From: Zoroaster sp. YZ-2022
Lineage: Eukaryota > Echinodermata > Asteroidea > Forcipulatida > Zoroasteridae
Direction of reading: 5' to 3'
Assembly: GCA_029582265.1 (NCBI GenBank)
Contig: CM055816.1
Span: 95,940,809-96,004,808, forward strand
DNA length: 64,000 nt
Shown here one piece after another: positions 12,065 through 22,479 of the stretch. A program made the position numbers and the translations under genes. The notes beneath the pieces were generated by a model. That model was not told the DNA's origin. It was given only the letters and a program-made list of their open reading frames with translations, and made no database searches. Position 1 is the first letter of the stretch, and the number at the start of each line of letters is the position of its first letter.

Positions 12065-12354
12065 GGCACTTCGTGTCTGACGTCACTGTGTTGGATTTGG
12101 TATTGCGCGACGCCCAGTTGAGAACCCATTTCTACAGCAGAATCTTACGGAGAGGTAATAAAATTCAAACAATAAACAGGCATTTTTTTTTGCAAACTGA
12201 TGTTTTATACCTACCTGTTTACAATTGTGAGTGAAATACTGCAAACACTGTGACTCGATATAAGCACGCACACGTGTGTATGTTTGCAAATGGGTTCTCA
12301 ACTGGGCGCCGCGCAATACCAGATCCAACACAGTGACGTCAGACACGAAGTGCC
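12065..12354. mobile_element. Foldback element with 67-bp inverted arms
   Basis: Arms 12,065-12,131 and 12,288-12,354 are inverted copies differing at two positions by my reading. Looser pairing continues outward ('gagtgcgg' on both sides). Each arm contains the palindrome TGACGTCA (CRE-like) and CACTGTG next to it. The 156-bp centre has no gene. It looks like a small non-autonomous DNA transposon. Confidence 0.85.
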
Positions 12355-13209
12355 TGGCTTATAGCCGCACTCGTTTGGCAATGCGATAAAAGGCGACATA
12401 CAGTTTTACGCATGCGCGAGATTTTGTGCAAGGGTCAACAGAAATGAGTATTACGTGTGACCTCTAGGGTTTATTTACGTTGAATCGATTGGGAAAAAAG
12501 GAACAGGGTCACTGAATATTCATAGTTATGCCCACAAATTTGACCAATTACAACTGTGGATAGTTTCTCGTTTAACATACTTAGTCAAAACTCGTCTGCT
12601 AGTTTCGCGTCGCGGGAAATTTGACTCGAACGTGAGCACAGAATTTCCAATGACGTGAAGCCAATTCTTGATTTGGGGGCGGATTTACAGCTATATTTGT
12701 GAGTGAAAGCCAGTTTATCTAAGATTTTCAAAACGGTTTTTATATTAAATAGATAATATTCTACCAATACTTCATATTTTCAAAGGAGCAAACTCCGCCA
12801 ATATTTTTTAAACAGGGGTATTTCCCCAGCGTGTTTTTGGCTTTTCCCACGATCGAAGTCCGAGATGCATATGAATGTACGTGTACACAGGCTGGGGCCA
12901 GGGCGTCGCGTCGGAGTCCCCGTATTAAAAAGTCGGTCATGTCGGTCGGTGGAACCATGGAGCTATAAAAAGGAAAACAGAGGGGAGGCCTATTAACACA
13001 GATTTAAAAACAAAATATGATGCTATAAATTTGTTTTTATAATTAAACTTCAGTGTTTTTTAATTTCTTTAGGACAAATAACGTTATATTTTAGAACTAA
13101 CTAACTAACGTCGGTTTACAAATTGCAGTAACAGTAACACTATTTTTTACACACAACTTCTACAAGCTAACGTTAGTAGTAGAGCCCACCTCAGGCAACG
13201 TTTATTGTG
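12355..13209. other. No supported gene
   Basis: No recognisable coding or RNA feature. Short minus-strand frames (12,585-12,958) have no family resemblance. Confidence 0.45.
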
Positions 13210-14350
13210 AAAGCATTATTTTCAATAATACAATTCATTGTCAAGTCTGTTTACAAATACAAAATACATTAAAGGAAAATTTCAGGCCCGCCAAAATTTT
13301 ATTTATTCTGAAAGGACATATTGTAAAGAACATAATCCACAGAGCAATGATCGATTTTCATTATCGAGAACGAAATGCTGGTCTATTGTGTTCTTAAATT
13401 CTTGTTCATAGAGCGCGTCCATGTTGTTTAAAAATCCCGCCACATCCGGGACATTATGACGTACTGACTGCACCTCAATGAAAAAGCGTATGTGTACAGC
13501 TGACATGTGGCGATAGTATCGCGCCTAGACGCACCTATCAGCATACATAGTGCCCACGGTAGAAAGGTGCCCGACGATTGTGCTCGATCATTTCTCACGG
13601 TCAAACACAAGCTCCCGTGTTTACTCTCACCTTCGACGTATTTTTCTTTGCTTTTACGAAATCTGGGTATCAAAATTATGGAATCAGGGCCATCTCCGTA
13701 CGATTTTGAACCAAGTTTTACGGACGAAGTGCTACAAAGCACGGTCGGTGGATCGAGTGTGAGCGAGACGTACACATACGCTCGGGTTGTTGGTGAAGTC
13801 ATTACGTCACAATGTCCCGGATGAATAGACATCGCGCAACAAAATGGCCGCGCGCGTGACGGCAAGCGATTTTTAATAAAATCATCATTTTCTGCAATTG
13901 CAACAACCGATCATAAAAAAATAAAAAGACAGTCTCCATGAAACATCACACCCTTCACATAATTTTATTTCAAAACTGGGGTGATGTTTCCCTTTAAATA
14001 GGGGGCCTAATAATATTTGGCGCTGTACAGTAAAAAAAATATTTTAAGTATTCATAATACTTTAATTATAGAAAGCAAACATTTACTATTTAGGCTTTAG
14101 CCTTTTTAGGCTATTCTCAAATAGGCGATTCTCAAAACTTCTAAGTTCATTGCCAAGCCAAAAAGCATTATTTTCAATAATACAATTCATTGTCAAGTCT
14201 GTTTACAAATACAAATTACATTATAGGACCTAATAATATTTGGAGCTGTACAGTAAAAAAATATTTTAAATATTCATAATACTTATAGAAAGCAAACATT
14301 TTAGCCTTTTTAGGCTATTCTCAAAACTTCTAATTTTATTGCCAAGCCAA
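13210..14350 (+). repeat. Tandem duplication, first copy interrupted by a transposon
   Basis: The block beginning AAGCATTATTTTCAATAATA occurs at 13,211 and again at ~14,164. The following block, CCTAATAATATTTGG ... GCCAAGCCAAA, occurs at ~14,006-14,160 and at ~14,229-14,349. In the second copy the two blocks are joined directly; in the first they are split by the 13,269-13,997 element. Confidence 0.85.
13269..13997. mobile_element. TTAA-flanked (Kolobok/piggyBac-like) non-autonomous transposon
   Basis: Both ends read TTAAAGGRAAA inward (13,269 on plus; 13,997 on minus), so TTAA flanks the element. Inner inverted stretches (CATCCGGGACATTATGACGT at ~13,445 against ACGTCACAATGTCCCGGATG ending ~13,824) add to the foldback. 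The uninterrupted duplicate at ~14,216 gives the empty site. A plus-strand frame at 13,507-13,824 includes SGPSPYDFEPSFTDE. The PYxFEP start resembles proteins found with some transposons, but this is weak. Confidence 0.75.
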
Positions 14351-14480
14351 ACAATCAATACCTTTTTTTAAATTATTAAATATGAACATTGTCGTAAGGC
14401 TAGTAATACAATCAGATAACTAGTATTATTTACTTAAATATTTATTCAGGCCAACTGATGATCTGTTTTGGTTCAGGATA

Positions 14481-15363
14481 ATGGATCAACGTCACGAGAA
14501 CAATCTTAACAAGTTATGTAGAGTGTGTGGGAATAAGGCCCAGAAAAAGAAGCATAAAGCTAAGACCCTAAAACTATGTGCCAACTACAAAATCAAAATC
14601 AAGGAGAAATACAGCGTTGACATCTCAACAGATGAAAAGCACCGTCACCCTCAGTACATATGCCATCTCCGTTACTCCAATTTATATCTGCCCAAGACCC
14701 ACACCCTCCAAAATGATTGGCCAGCCCATACAGAAGGTGAAACATGTTTGGTGTGCTTGAAGGTGGAAAATAACAAAGGTGGTCGACCAGCAGAAGCAAA
14801 AGAAAAGTATGACCGCTTAAACAAGCTGGATCAGATCGAGGCAACTGCCAAAGCTGAAGTCAGAGAACGGTTTCAACATTTGATTGGTACAACAACAGAG
14901 TTTTCAAGGGAGGGCTTTTCATCTCAGGAAATCAACTTTTGCTGCAAAATCTGTAATAGGATCCTGAACAGGCCTGTAGAAACACAGTGTCAGCATATTT
15001 TTTGTTTGAGCTGCTTACACACGGTCTTCACTCAAGCCGCCACTTCAACAGTGCCATGCCCAAGTTGTCGTAAAAATATCAACCTGAAGAACATCAGCCC
15101 AGTCAAAGAATACTTCAAAAGCATTCTACAAAAAGCCAAAGTTCTGTGCAACACCTGCAAGAGAAGTAGTTGGTTGGAGAGCACTTCCACTCATGATTGC
15201 ACTGATCCTTATTCTTCTCAAAAAATTAATGAAGAAATATTCAAAGATATTTTGACAAGAAATGTATCCCCCCTTGGAAAACTTGGTCAAAAAATGACAT
15301 CGAAGTTGTTGAAAAAAGAAATGGAAAAAAAAGGTGCAACAGAACTGCGGCTCTCTACTGGGG
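14481..15363 (+). CDS. Copy B exon 1: RAG1-like zinc-binding N-terminus with RING finger
   Basis: An open exon of 294 codons. Residues ~12-17 read LCRVCG and ~56-68 HPQYICHLRYSNL, matching the first zinc ligands of the RAG1 N-terminal domain. CLVCLK at ~90 begins the next pair. A C3HC4 RING follows: CCKICNRILNRPVETQCQHI, then FCLSCL and CPSCRK (residues ~153-200). Next is a CNTCKR...HDC pair in the place of RAG1 zinc finger A. In RAG1 this region dimerises and has ubiquitin-ligase activity; whether that holds here is inference. The exon ends ELRLSTGG before GTGAGT. The canonical donor leaves phase 1, whereas exon 2 is open only in phase 0. Confidence 0.88.
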
Positions 15364-15425
15364 GTGAGTAAGTTGACACTTTGTAGGAATATCACAAATT
15401 ATACACATATACATACAATTTCAAT

Positions 15426-15581
15426 TTGTTCACGAGGCAGATTTGTTTATTTCGAACCTGCTTTGTCGACTGCAACTCGCTGCTTGAACTTCACGCACCC
15501 CTCTAGCTGCGTGCGTAGGTTCGAGTGCCGAGTCGCAGGCAGAACGCGCGTTCGAAATAAACAAATCTGCCCCATGAACAA
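15426..15581. mobile_element. Foldback MITE in intron 1 of copy B
   Basis: Arms 15,436-15,457 and 15,550-15,571 are perfect 22-bp inverted copies starting GGCAGATTTGTTTATTTC. Pairing extends outward (TTGTTCACGA / CATGAACAA) and inward with mismatches, almost closing the whole 156 bp into one stem. GC content is higher than in the surrounding intron. Confidence 0.85.
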
Positions 15582-15668
15582 GACGGTGCATAAGACCGTG
15601 AAAGTGTTTTAATATTATAAAAGTAAAAATATACAATACACACAAATTCTAAAATGTTCTCATTTTAG

Positions 15669-16288
15669 GCTCTCTGTATCCAACAAGTCACCCATGCTAA
15701 AAAACCAAGTACAGAAGTATCTAGAAGAACCCTTCAGCGTCGGAATGCCAAGCTGAAGACACAGCTGTCAACAATAAGTGGTGGTCAACCAAATTATCAG
15801 CTACAACAACATCTGATGAAAACTCCCAGAGATGAGCTGCAAAGTCTGTTGCAGAATATGCAGTTGAAATCCTTCATTCCACCCCTTGAAGAACTCGCCC
15901 TCAAAGCCTCTTTGAGAATGTCCTGGGCTTCCCTTCGAGAGCTGAAATTGTAAGAATAAATAGTTAATTCCTTAGACAATGTGACCATGCAGAGGGGAAA
16001 AATCTTAAACCTTCTTAAAAAAGAACACAATGCTCACTCCTATGATAGTTATTGCAAACAAAATTATTTCTTCTAACTTCAGGTGGTTGAGAAAATACAA
16101 CGTTGTAATGGCAAACGAGCAAGCCAGTAGAAAGATTGGCAAATGTGTGTTGCTCAGGAAACGCTGAAAGGAGACATGATGCCTTTTCTCTTTCACGAGA
16201 AGGATGCCCTCGTGACTAAGCAAGCTCCATGTGTGTACATTGTTGATTTACATCAATACACACTGGACACTTTGGACGAGTACGAAAG
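15669..16288 (+). pseudogene. Copy B exons 2 and 3
   Basis: Exon 2 (15,669-15,949) is open in phase 0, with VTHAKKPSTEVSRRTLQRRN near its start and a helical, glutamine- and leucine-rich middle. It ends at donor GTAAGA in phase 2. Exon 3 (16,083-16,288) joins in that phase as LWLRKYNVVMANEQASRKIG. It then shifts by one base near 16,143 before MCVAQETLKGDMMPFLFHEK and a VYIVDLHQYTLDTLDEYER stretch. The shift is the only way to keep both halves open, so it is a real frame break or sequencing error. Confidence 0.8.
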
Positions 16289-16482
16289 GTAAATAAATTG
16301 ACATTTTATCTCAGTGACTAAAAATCTTTTTTTTGTAGAAGAACCCCCTAAAAACCAAAAAAACAAACAAGCAACAAACAAACAAACAAACAAGAAAAAA
16401 CATAGGCCATTGTGAAATCAAATGACATACATCAATTTCACATGTAACTAATTGTGTATTCAAATGGTATACATTCATACAG

Positions 16483-17269
16483 GTGCGGTAAACTTATATG
16501 GGATGAAGGACAACCATGTGATGAAGTCTGGCTCAAATTGGGCGGGGACAAGGGTGGAGGATCTTTCAAGATGATGCTCCAGATTGCCAATATTGATAAT
16601 CCCAACTCAAGACGAAACACAAGTGTGATCTGTGTCTTCGAAGCAAGTGACTCTGCAGCAAATCTGCATTTAGCACTTGATCACTACAAACCACAGGTTG
16701 AAAGTTTGTCCAGTACCACATGGAGGTAAGCTATTAATGACCAATTGAACGATGTATATAATTCACCATTTCATCACAGTTTTTACTGCCAAAAGAAAAG
16801 ATAAATTACAATTCGTGAATATTCTGTGAATTTTTGAATGACATGTATGTATGTGAAGGATTTTTGTACTTACGATCTCTTTTCTTTTTCAGGGGAAAGA
16901 AGCTTGTAGTTTTCATGTTTGGAGATTATTAATTCCTTTGTAGGATGTACGGCCTGTCTGGTCCCAGCGGTAAGTTGCAACCCGTAATTTGAATTGTATT
17001 ATTTTGGATTTTTCAGTATACTTTCATTATTTTATTTAACATATTGTTGCTTTTATATTTTTACAGGTCGCCATTCATGTCTGTGGTGTAATATAAATAA
17101 TAAGGACATGATAATCCCTAAAGACCAGCGTCCTCCTTGTGATCCAAGAACTCTTGAGACCCTAAAGCTTCATCATCAACAATTTCTGGCAGCTGGAGGC
17201 AAGCTCAACACCGCAAAGAATTTCTACAATGCGATCGATGACGCATTCTTTGCAATTCCAATCAACTGT
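16483..17269 (+). pseudogene. Copy B exons 4-6, with premature stop
   Basis: Exon 4 (16,483-16,725) encodes WLKLGGDKGGGSFKMMLQIA, the best conserved block of the family. Exon 5 (16,893-16,969) reads KKLVVFMFGDY, then TAA at 16,930, then FLCRMYGLSGPSG; relatives have a residue where the stop sits. Exon 6 (17,067-17,269) begins RHSCLWCNINNKDMI, a Cys-x2-Cys pair that could bind zinc. Splice phases agree across all three exons. The 'GGD' aspartate is a candidate for the first acidic catalytic residue if the family is a DDE transposase; that is inference. Confidence 0.82.
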
Positions 17270-17383
17270 GTAAGTAATCTTTATACTGATGTCACTCATT
17301 AAATTTTACTCATATCATTGAAAATGTTCAGTATTTATTATATGTTTACTTATAACAGTAAAGTTGTCAATTCCTCTTCACAG

Positions 17384-17987
17384 GTATGCCCGCTTCCTCT
17401 ACATATAAGTCTTGGGCTGTGGTTCAAATTCTATACCATAATGGAGTCGGAGTGTAAAGAGCTTGGTGAAAGCATTGCTGAAGAACTTGCACAATCCCCA
17501 CAAGGTGCAACTGCTATAGGAAATGGCCCCTTTCCACTGTACGTTGCACAACTTGCAGAGGTATCTCAAGCAAAACAAAGATGTCAAGAAATACACAGTG
17601 AGATGAGAGAATTACAAGAACAGTTGGCAGTGGTTGCACTTGTGAATGACAACATTGATGTGGCAGAGGCAGTCGCAAGTGTGACATCTGACATCAATGC
17701 CCTGGGAGAGGAACTTATGAGACAGGTATTGGTACATTTCAAGTTTCTTGTTATACATAATGTGTAACATCTTCAGCCTTGATAAATTATATGAAAATTA
17801 AACAACACATTATTATTATTTGTTTAATTAACAGGAGGCAGTCAGTAGAACCAATGTGAAAAAGTTGCCCGCATATCAAAATCCACTGCTTCTGAAAATG
17901 GATGAAACACTACAAGAAACAAAAGTTCGGAGACAAGCGTATTATTCAAATACGTTTGTTGGGAATCATGTAAACAAGTGTCTACAG
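17384..17987 (+). pseudogene. Copy B exons 7 and 8
   Basis: Exon 7 (17,384-17,725) starts PLPLHISLGLWFKFYTIMES and continues with a long predicted coiled coil (QAKQRCQEIHSEMRELQEQL). Exon 8 (17,835-17,987) carries VRRQAYYSNTFVGNHVNKC. Both are open and in phase 0. RAG1 has LHCDIGNAAEFYKIF around its second catalytic aspartate; by eye LHISLGLWFKFYTI is similar but has serine where RAG1 has aspartate. Confidence 0.8.
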
Positions 17988-18080
17988 GTAAGATATATTT
18001 CTTGTATGTCAATTAAGAGTAGAGCTTTGACAATAAATTTTACTCCTCACTATAAATTGCTTGTGCTAATTGTATTTCAG

Positions 18081-18757
18081 GAAATGAATATCATCAAAGT
18101 GACCGGTGCAATTGTTCAGGAAATCTCTGCCCGTTGCAAGTACATCAAGCTGAAATGATTGCTAACAAGTTCTCTGAATTGTTCCATCTGTTTGCCAACT
18201 GCCACAACGTGTATAATAAAGCAGGCTTCTTAAGTGACAGAGAAATTGTAAAGCTTGGTAAGTAAAAATTATAGGCTCATTTAGATGTATACTTTCTGTT
18301 TAAAAAAATATATTCGGTGGCAACTAAACATGTAATTGGATATGTCTTGTACATGAGTTATCCAAAATGTTAACCTGTCAAAGATCATTTTATTTTAGAT
18401 GAAGACATTCGTCACTTCAATCTGTATTACCGCACAACATTCCCTGATAAGAGCTTCCCGCCCAAAATGCACATTCTGGAAGAACATGTTCTGCCATTCA
18501 TCAAACGCACCAAGCATGGTCTGGGACTATTGGGAGAGCAGGGTGGTGAATCAATGCATGCGGTCTTCAACAATAACAACAAGCGCTTTGATGGGGCCCG
18601 AAACACCAAAGAGACCAACCCTGACCTGTATAAGTTGAAGTGTGTAATGCAGGACCACCTCCTCACTGTCCATCCATCGATCTCAAGCGCCTGTCCTCAA
18701 CCAAGAACACGCAAGAGAAAGTGCTGCACAGCTCCTCAGTCCCATCCTAAGAAATAA
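18081..18757 (+). pseudogene. Copy B exons 9 and 10 (C-terminus)
   Basis: Exon 9 (18,081-18,257) begins in one frame (EMNIIKVT) and ends in another (MIANKFSELFHLFANCHNVY), so an indel lies near 18,105-18,150. Exon 10 (18,399-18,757) is open to a stop: MHILEEHVLPFIKRT, GLGLLGEQGGESMHAVFN, LKCVMQDHLLTVHPS, then a basic tail. The pattern E-x-G-x-E-S followed by a K/L-x3-M-x-x-H helix resembles the end of the RAG1 core, where the catalytic glutamate lies in ASEGNESGNK. This match was made by eye. Confidence 0.82.
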
Positions 18758-20015
18758 AATAGTAATAGGTGCGTAGATCAGTTTCAAGTCTATGACAAGG
18801 AGCCATTATTTGTTTTCTTATTATACTCTAGTTTTATATTTAGGGGGGACTAATGACCCTAGGGATTGTCCTTAATCAAAACTTGAAAAGTAAAAATACA
18901 GATCAACATGACAAACATGCAGTCGTATCTACTAATCCCCAATGAAAATGTGTGTAAAATATTAATATTTTGGTATTATTTTATTTATAAGGAGGCCTAA
19001 AACTAGTAGTAGGTGGACTAAACTTTCTCCAGGTTTTTTATTTTTGTACATGAGGGCACAGAATTAACTATAATCTAGGGCTAGCTACTATCAGTATCAT
19101 CATTCGTTCTATAAATCTAGTCTTTATTCTAAAATCTAGAACTAACGTTATGGCATCAGTCTGTCTTTTTCTTGCCAGCTTAAAACTAATCATTGTATTT
19201 TCCCCCTATTTATTTGAAATTATTCAACAACAAACAAAAAGCCTAAATAATATTAACATCTCTGTATTTTCACATGGGGATTCATGACGCACATGACAAG
19301 GCATGGCGAACACGTTTTTAGCAAGTTTTCAACGAACATGATTGAGGCATTGCCGGGGTTTGCCCACTCACCTTTTGCACCAATCTCTTGCGTATGAGTC
19401 ATACTTCACATGAGAATTTCATTTGATCATGGATTAACTGGACTTCTTTGGTAATTTTAAACACGAATATCCCGTAAAAACTCTTTTTTGGTTCTTAAAC
19501 TTTGGCAAAAACGTTGATTCACACCACGATCTTTGGGCTAACGTAGCTCCTGATACGAGACTGTATGGGTGTCGGTACGTGTGTGAAACGAAAGGTCTTA
19601 TCGTGACCTTTGACATCATGTAAACAAATAAAATATTTATTATTCATGAACCTCGTGACCACACTTTTTGTAACGTGCAGTCGAATAGTCGATGAAAATT
19701 CTTAAGAGATACGCGTTGTACAAAACAACGCTAGCATCAACAGAGGGCGCCCTTCAAAGAACAGATTCGCGCGCGTGCGTACAACCGTTTGTCGCTCTGC
19801 AAAAAGCGGTGGACAGCCGTGAATTGAACGAATTTTTTTTTGAAATTCACCGGGAAAACAATTTTGCACAGGATTGAACTAAAAGCTAAATTCTGGTTTA
19901 GATTATCAAGGAGTGATTTAAATCACTTAAAATATATTCTCAAGAATACCACACATTGATGATGGGCAGACCCCATACTTAAGAAACTAACCTATAATTG
20001 AAGATACGTGAAGTG
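18758..20015. other. No supported gene
   Basis: AT-rich spacer between copy B and a Harbinger fragment. A small block at ~19,720-19,830 ('agagggcgc', 'gtcgctctgc', 'gcggt') is loosely similar to 61,020-61,130. Confidence 0.45.
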
Positions 20016-20865
20016 TTACTGAGCTGGCTTCCTGGATATGGCTTCATCGTCGGCAACAAACACATAGGGGATCGGTGTATTTCTTGACGGGAGTGGTTCA
20101 GCGTCAGGAAGATTCAGCTTGTTACATGTGATGGCCTTACATAGGGAGCACTTATTCCAAACTCCTCCGTCACTGCTTCTGCCGTTGGTACCAATGTCAA
20201 TATACCGAAACATTAGATCAGCTTCAACGACTGCCATCATTACTATAGAATGTGTCCTTTGTAGTTATAGTTGTAGGAGCCGGCACTAGGAGGGGGTTGG
20301 ATAACAATATGTTTGCCATCAATGGCTTCAAGACACATTGGAAAATTCAGAGGTCTCCAAATTGTTTTGAAATGATCTTCCATTCATTGGGTGACTTAGG
20401 GATGTTAAGAATTCGTTCCCAAGAATATCATACAGGGCCGTGCACCCCTCGATTATTATTTGGGAGATACTCTGCTGACTAATCCTAAAACTGAATGATA
20501 ATGACTGGAAAGTTTCACCAGTGGCAAGATACCAAAGTGTAACGGCAAGGCTGATGGACTCAAGCATCAAAGTATTTTGCTTTATTATGCGGGGAGTAAC
20601 GAGGTTAATGAGTTCTTCGAAACTTTGACGGTCCATACGAATCCATGATCTAAAAACGAAAAAGAAAAAAGAAAAAAACCAACATAATTCATAAAGGACT
20701 ACAGGATGCAACTTACAAATAGAGGTAAGCACGAAGATGAAAAACGCCTCTCCAAATTTGAGAAGAGGCAAGGGATATGGGGATTTGATGTGTCGATTTG
20801 GAGCGGCAAAGGAATGGTATAAAGACGCCCCCCCCACGATAGACCGTACCTTACTCAAATACCGT
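20016..20865 (-). pseudogene. Second Harbinger transposase (HARBI1-like), minus strand
   Basis: Read from 20,865 downward, an exon ends at a GTAAGT donor near 20,716. After a T-rich intron and 'tttcag', the frame continues WIRMDRQSFEELINLVTPRI, then LWYLATGETFQSLSFSFRIS. Further on are CLEAIDGKHIVIQPPPSAGS (DDE domain start, ~20,335-20,276) and YIDIGTNGRSSDGGVWNK and PIPYVFVADDEAI (~20,200-20,045), all HARBI1/DDE_Tnp_4 signatures with their aspartates. The pieces lie in different frames (breaks near 20,340 and 20,240), so it is dead. It is a different lineage from the 6.8-10.5 kb element. Terminal repeats were not identified. Confidence 0.85.
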
Positions 20866-20869
20866 ATTT

Positions 20870-21590
20870 CGCATTATAAAACCAACATATTTTGGGAATT
20901 TTAAATATTGTGACACACAAATACAATTATACAAACATATAGCAATAAATTGTACGCTCTCATCAGTTGGTGTTCGTTTTAGGATGAACGATACTTATTG
21001 GATATTGGCATAAAGTTTCAGTGTTGCCCTATATCCAGTGGCCGATCTAAAAAATCCAGTGCCCCTCCCCTGTTCCTTTAACACTCAACTTTTTCACGGA
21101 GGAAAATATAAACATCAATAATAATTTAGCATGTTTTTAATCATTGTCTAGTTACCTACGTGTAGCTTTGTGTGTCCTCTTCAGATAGCTCCTTCAGTTA
21201 ATTAGAAAAACACCCCTGATCTTTTCTTCTCAGAAGCCAATTTCTAGACCACAATCTTTTCTTTATGTGCTGGGTTTCGTCTTCACAAATCAAAAGCAAT
21301 GCCGCAGCAGCCTTTTTTCTTTTATTCAATGACATTTCGGACAAAAAATGGGACGAGACGGACGAGGCAAGGCAGCCCATAATAACATAGTAAAGACGGT
21401 ATATAAGCAATGGCTCCTTGAATAATTGCTATCCGTACCTGGTTTGATTGCCAGAATACGTGCAATTTTGATTGCGCGCGTGTTGCGTTGAAATTGCCGC
21501 GGGTGACATGGAAATTGCGTCAACAAAGGTTGCCCAGAAGTTTCCTGGCGAAAATTGCTAGCAATTTTGTTGCCCGAAAATTGCCCTGTG
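20870..21590. other. No gene; possible MITE remnants
   Basis: The only structure seen is repetition of 'GCAATTTTGATTGC' / 'gcaattttgttgcccgaaaattgc' motifs at ~21,455-21,595, as in a degenerate foldback element. Confidence 0.4.
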
Positions 21591-22262
21591 TGACAAAGCT
21601 TTTAAACTTTCTTGAGGAGCAATCTTGAGGAGCAATCTTGGGGAGCCACTAACTTGAGTTCGAAGAGCTGAACTCTCTGGAGCCATTATGATAAGGATAT
21701 TGCTGTACATTGGAGCAGAGGATCCAAGTCGTAAAGTAGTTTCACACAAGTCAATTCAGGATAGAGAGATCTTGGAATATATTTTCCAGTCATAACGTTA
21801 GAAGTGGATATTGTAGGACGACAGGAGCCTAATATCACTTGTGGATTTTTGAGCAGTGGATATTGTTGTTAGCTTACGAAAGCGCAGTGGATATTGTTGT
21901 TAGCTTACGAAAGCGCAGTATCACTTCGTTATTTTTAAAGGAAAAGTGGATGTTGTAGGTTGAAGCCTAGTATCACTTGTTTATTATTTTTATAGGCGAA
22001 TGGCCTGGCATTAATTAAGGTTTATACGAGACTGGATTATATTAGTAGGAGTGTAAATTATTTCTCTGGCAGCATTAATTGAGATATTTATTACGGGCCT
22101 TGTAGATTTAAGAATGTAAATTCATGTGCTGTTCTTTGAGGAAGAAGTGGTTTATTTGTAAATAAAACAATTGTTCTCTTTTTGCTGAATTGAAACCTAC
22201 TGTGTCTATTCTAAGTCATTCCTCTTTTGATTGATTTATTCTTAGTGTAGGATCTCCTTTCA
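21591..22262 (+). repeat. LTR-like block (possible solo LTR)
   Basis: The block starts TGTGTGACAAAG and ends near CTCCTTTCA. It has an AATAAA signal in 'gtaaataaaacaattg' (22,157), followed by a U5-like stretch 'aaacctactgtgtctattctaagtc'. Within it AGTGGATATTGTTGTTAGC is directly repeated (~21,854 and ~21,885). There is no coding region and no partner LTR, and target duplications were not found, so the call is tentative. Confidence 0.3.
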
Positions 22263-22321
22263 CCCGGTCATATATTTTGACAGCGGACCCTAGTCTACCA
22301 ACTAGAGATTCTAAACCGGTG

Positions 22322-22479
22322 AGTAGTATGTGTGCCGCATCACACTACAGTTTGAGGAGGGCCCACCACCCCACCACCCAAATTGTCATTACAAACTGCA
22401 CAAAATCACTGCAGACAAACTGCAGACTGCAAAAGGGGTGGTGGGCCCTCCTCAAACTGTAGTGTGATGCGGCACATAC
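22322..22479 (+). repeat. Terminus T1: AGTAGTATGTGTG plus terminal hairpin
   Basis: After the flank 'ccggtg' the element begins AGTAGTATGTGTG. A perfect 39-bp inverted pair follows: arms 22,334-22,372 and 22,435-22,473, extended to GTATGT/ACATAC with a 2-base bulge, around a 62-base loop. The loop holds repeated CTGCAGACAAACTGCAGACT. The same first 13 bases and the same terminal-hairpin plan occur at 45,455 and 55,878. The AG start fits Polinton termini, which are known to begin AG. Confidence 0.8.

Larger units (their letters stand above)
14465..18757 (+). pseudogene. N-RAG-like (RAG1 N-terminus-like) multi-exon gene, copy B, nearly complete relic
   Basis: Ten coding exons with good GT-AG borders: 14,481-15,363; 15,669-15,949; 16,083-16,288; 16,483-16,725; 16,893-16,969; 17,067-17,269; 17,384-17,725; 17,835-17,987; 18,081-18,257; 18,399-18,757. 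The 5' part matches the RAG1 zinc-binding N-terminal region (importin-binding/RING). The rest matches a family of large invertebrate proteins of transposon origin (N-RAG-TP group of Panchin and Moroz). An AG acceptor (14,472) just before the ATG suggests a 5'UTR intron, as in copy C. Damage: exon 1/2 phase mismatch, a frame break in exon 3 (~16,143), a TAA in exon 5 (16,930), and a frame break in exon 9. It probably makes no full protein. The function of the family is unknown. Confidence 0.85.

Noticed and set aside
12084..12328. CACTGTG/CACAGTG heptamers as V(D)J recombination signals next to N-RAG genes
   Set aside because: No ACAAAAACC-like nonamer at 12 or 23 bases on either side. The heptamers lie inside the arms of a foldback element, not at element ends flanking the N-RAG exons.
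13428..13865. 145-codon minus-strand frame
   Set aside because: It lies inside the TTAA foldback element and crosses its inverted arms. No family resemblance.
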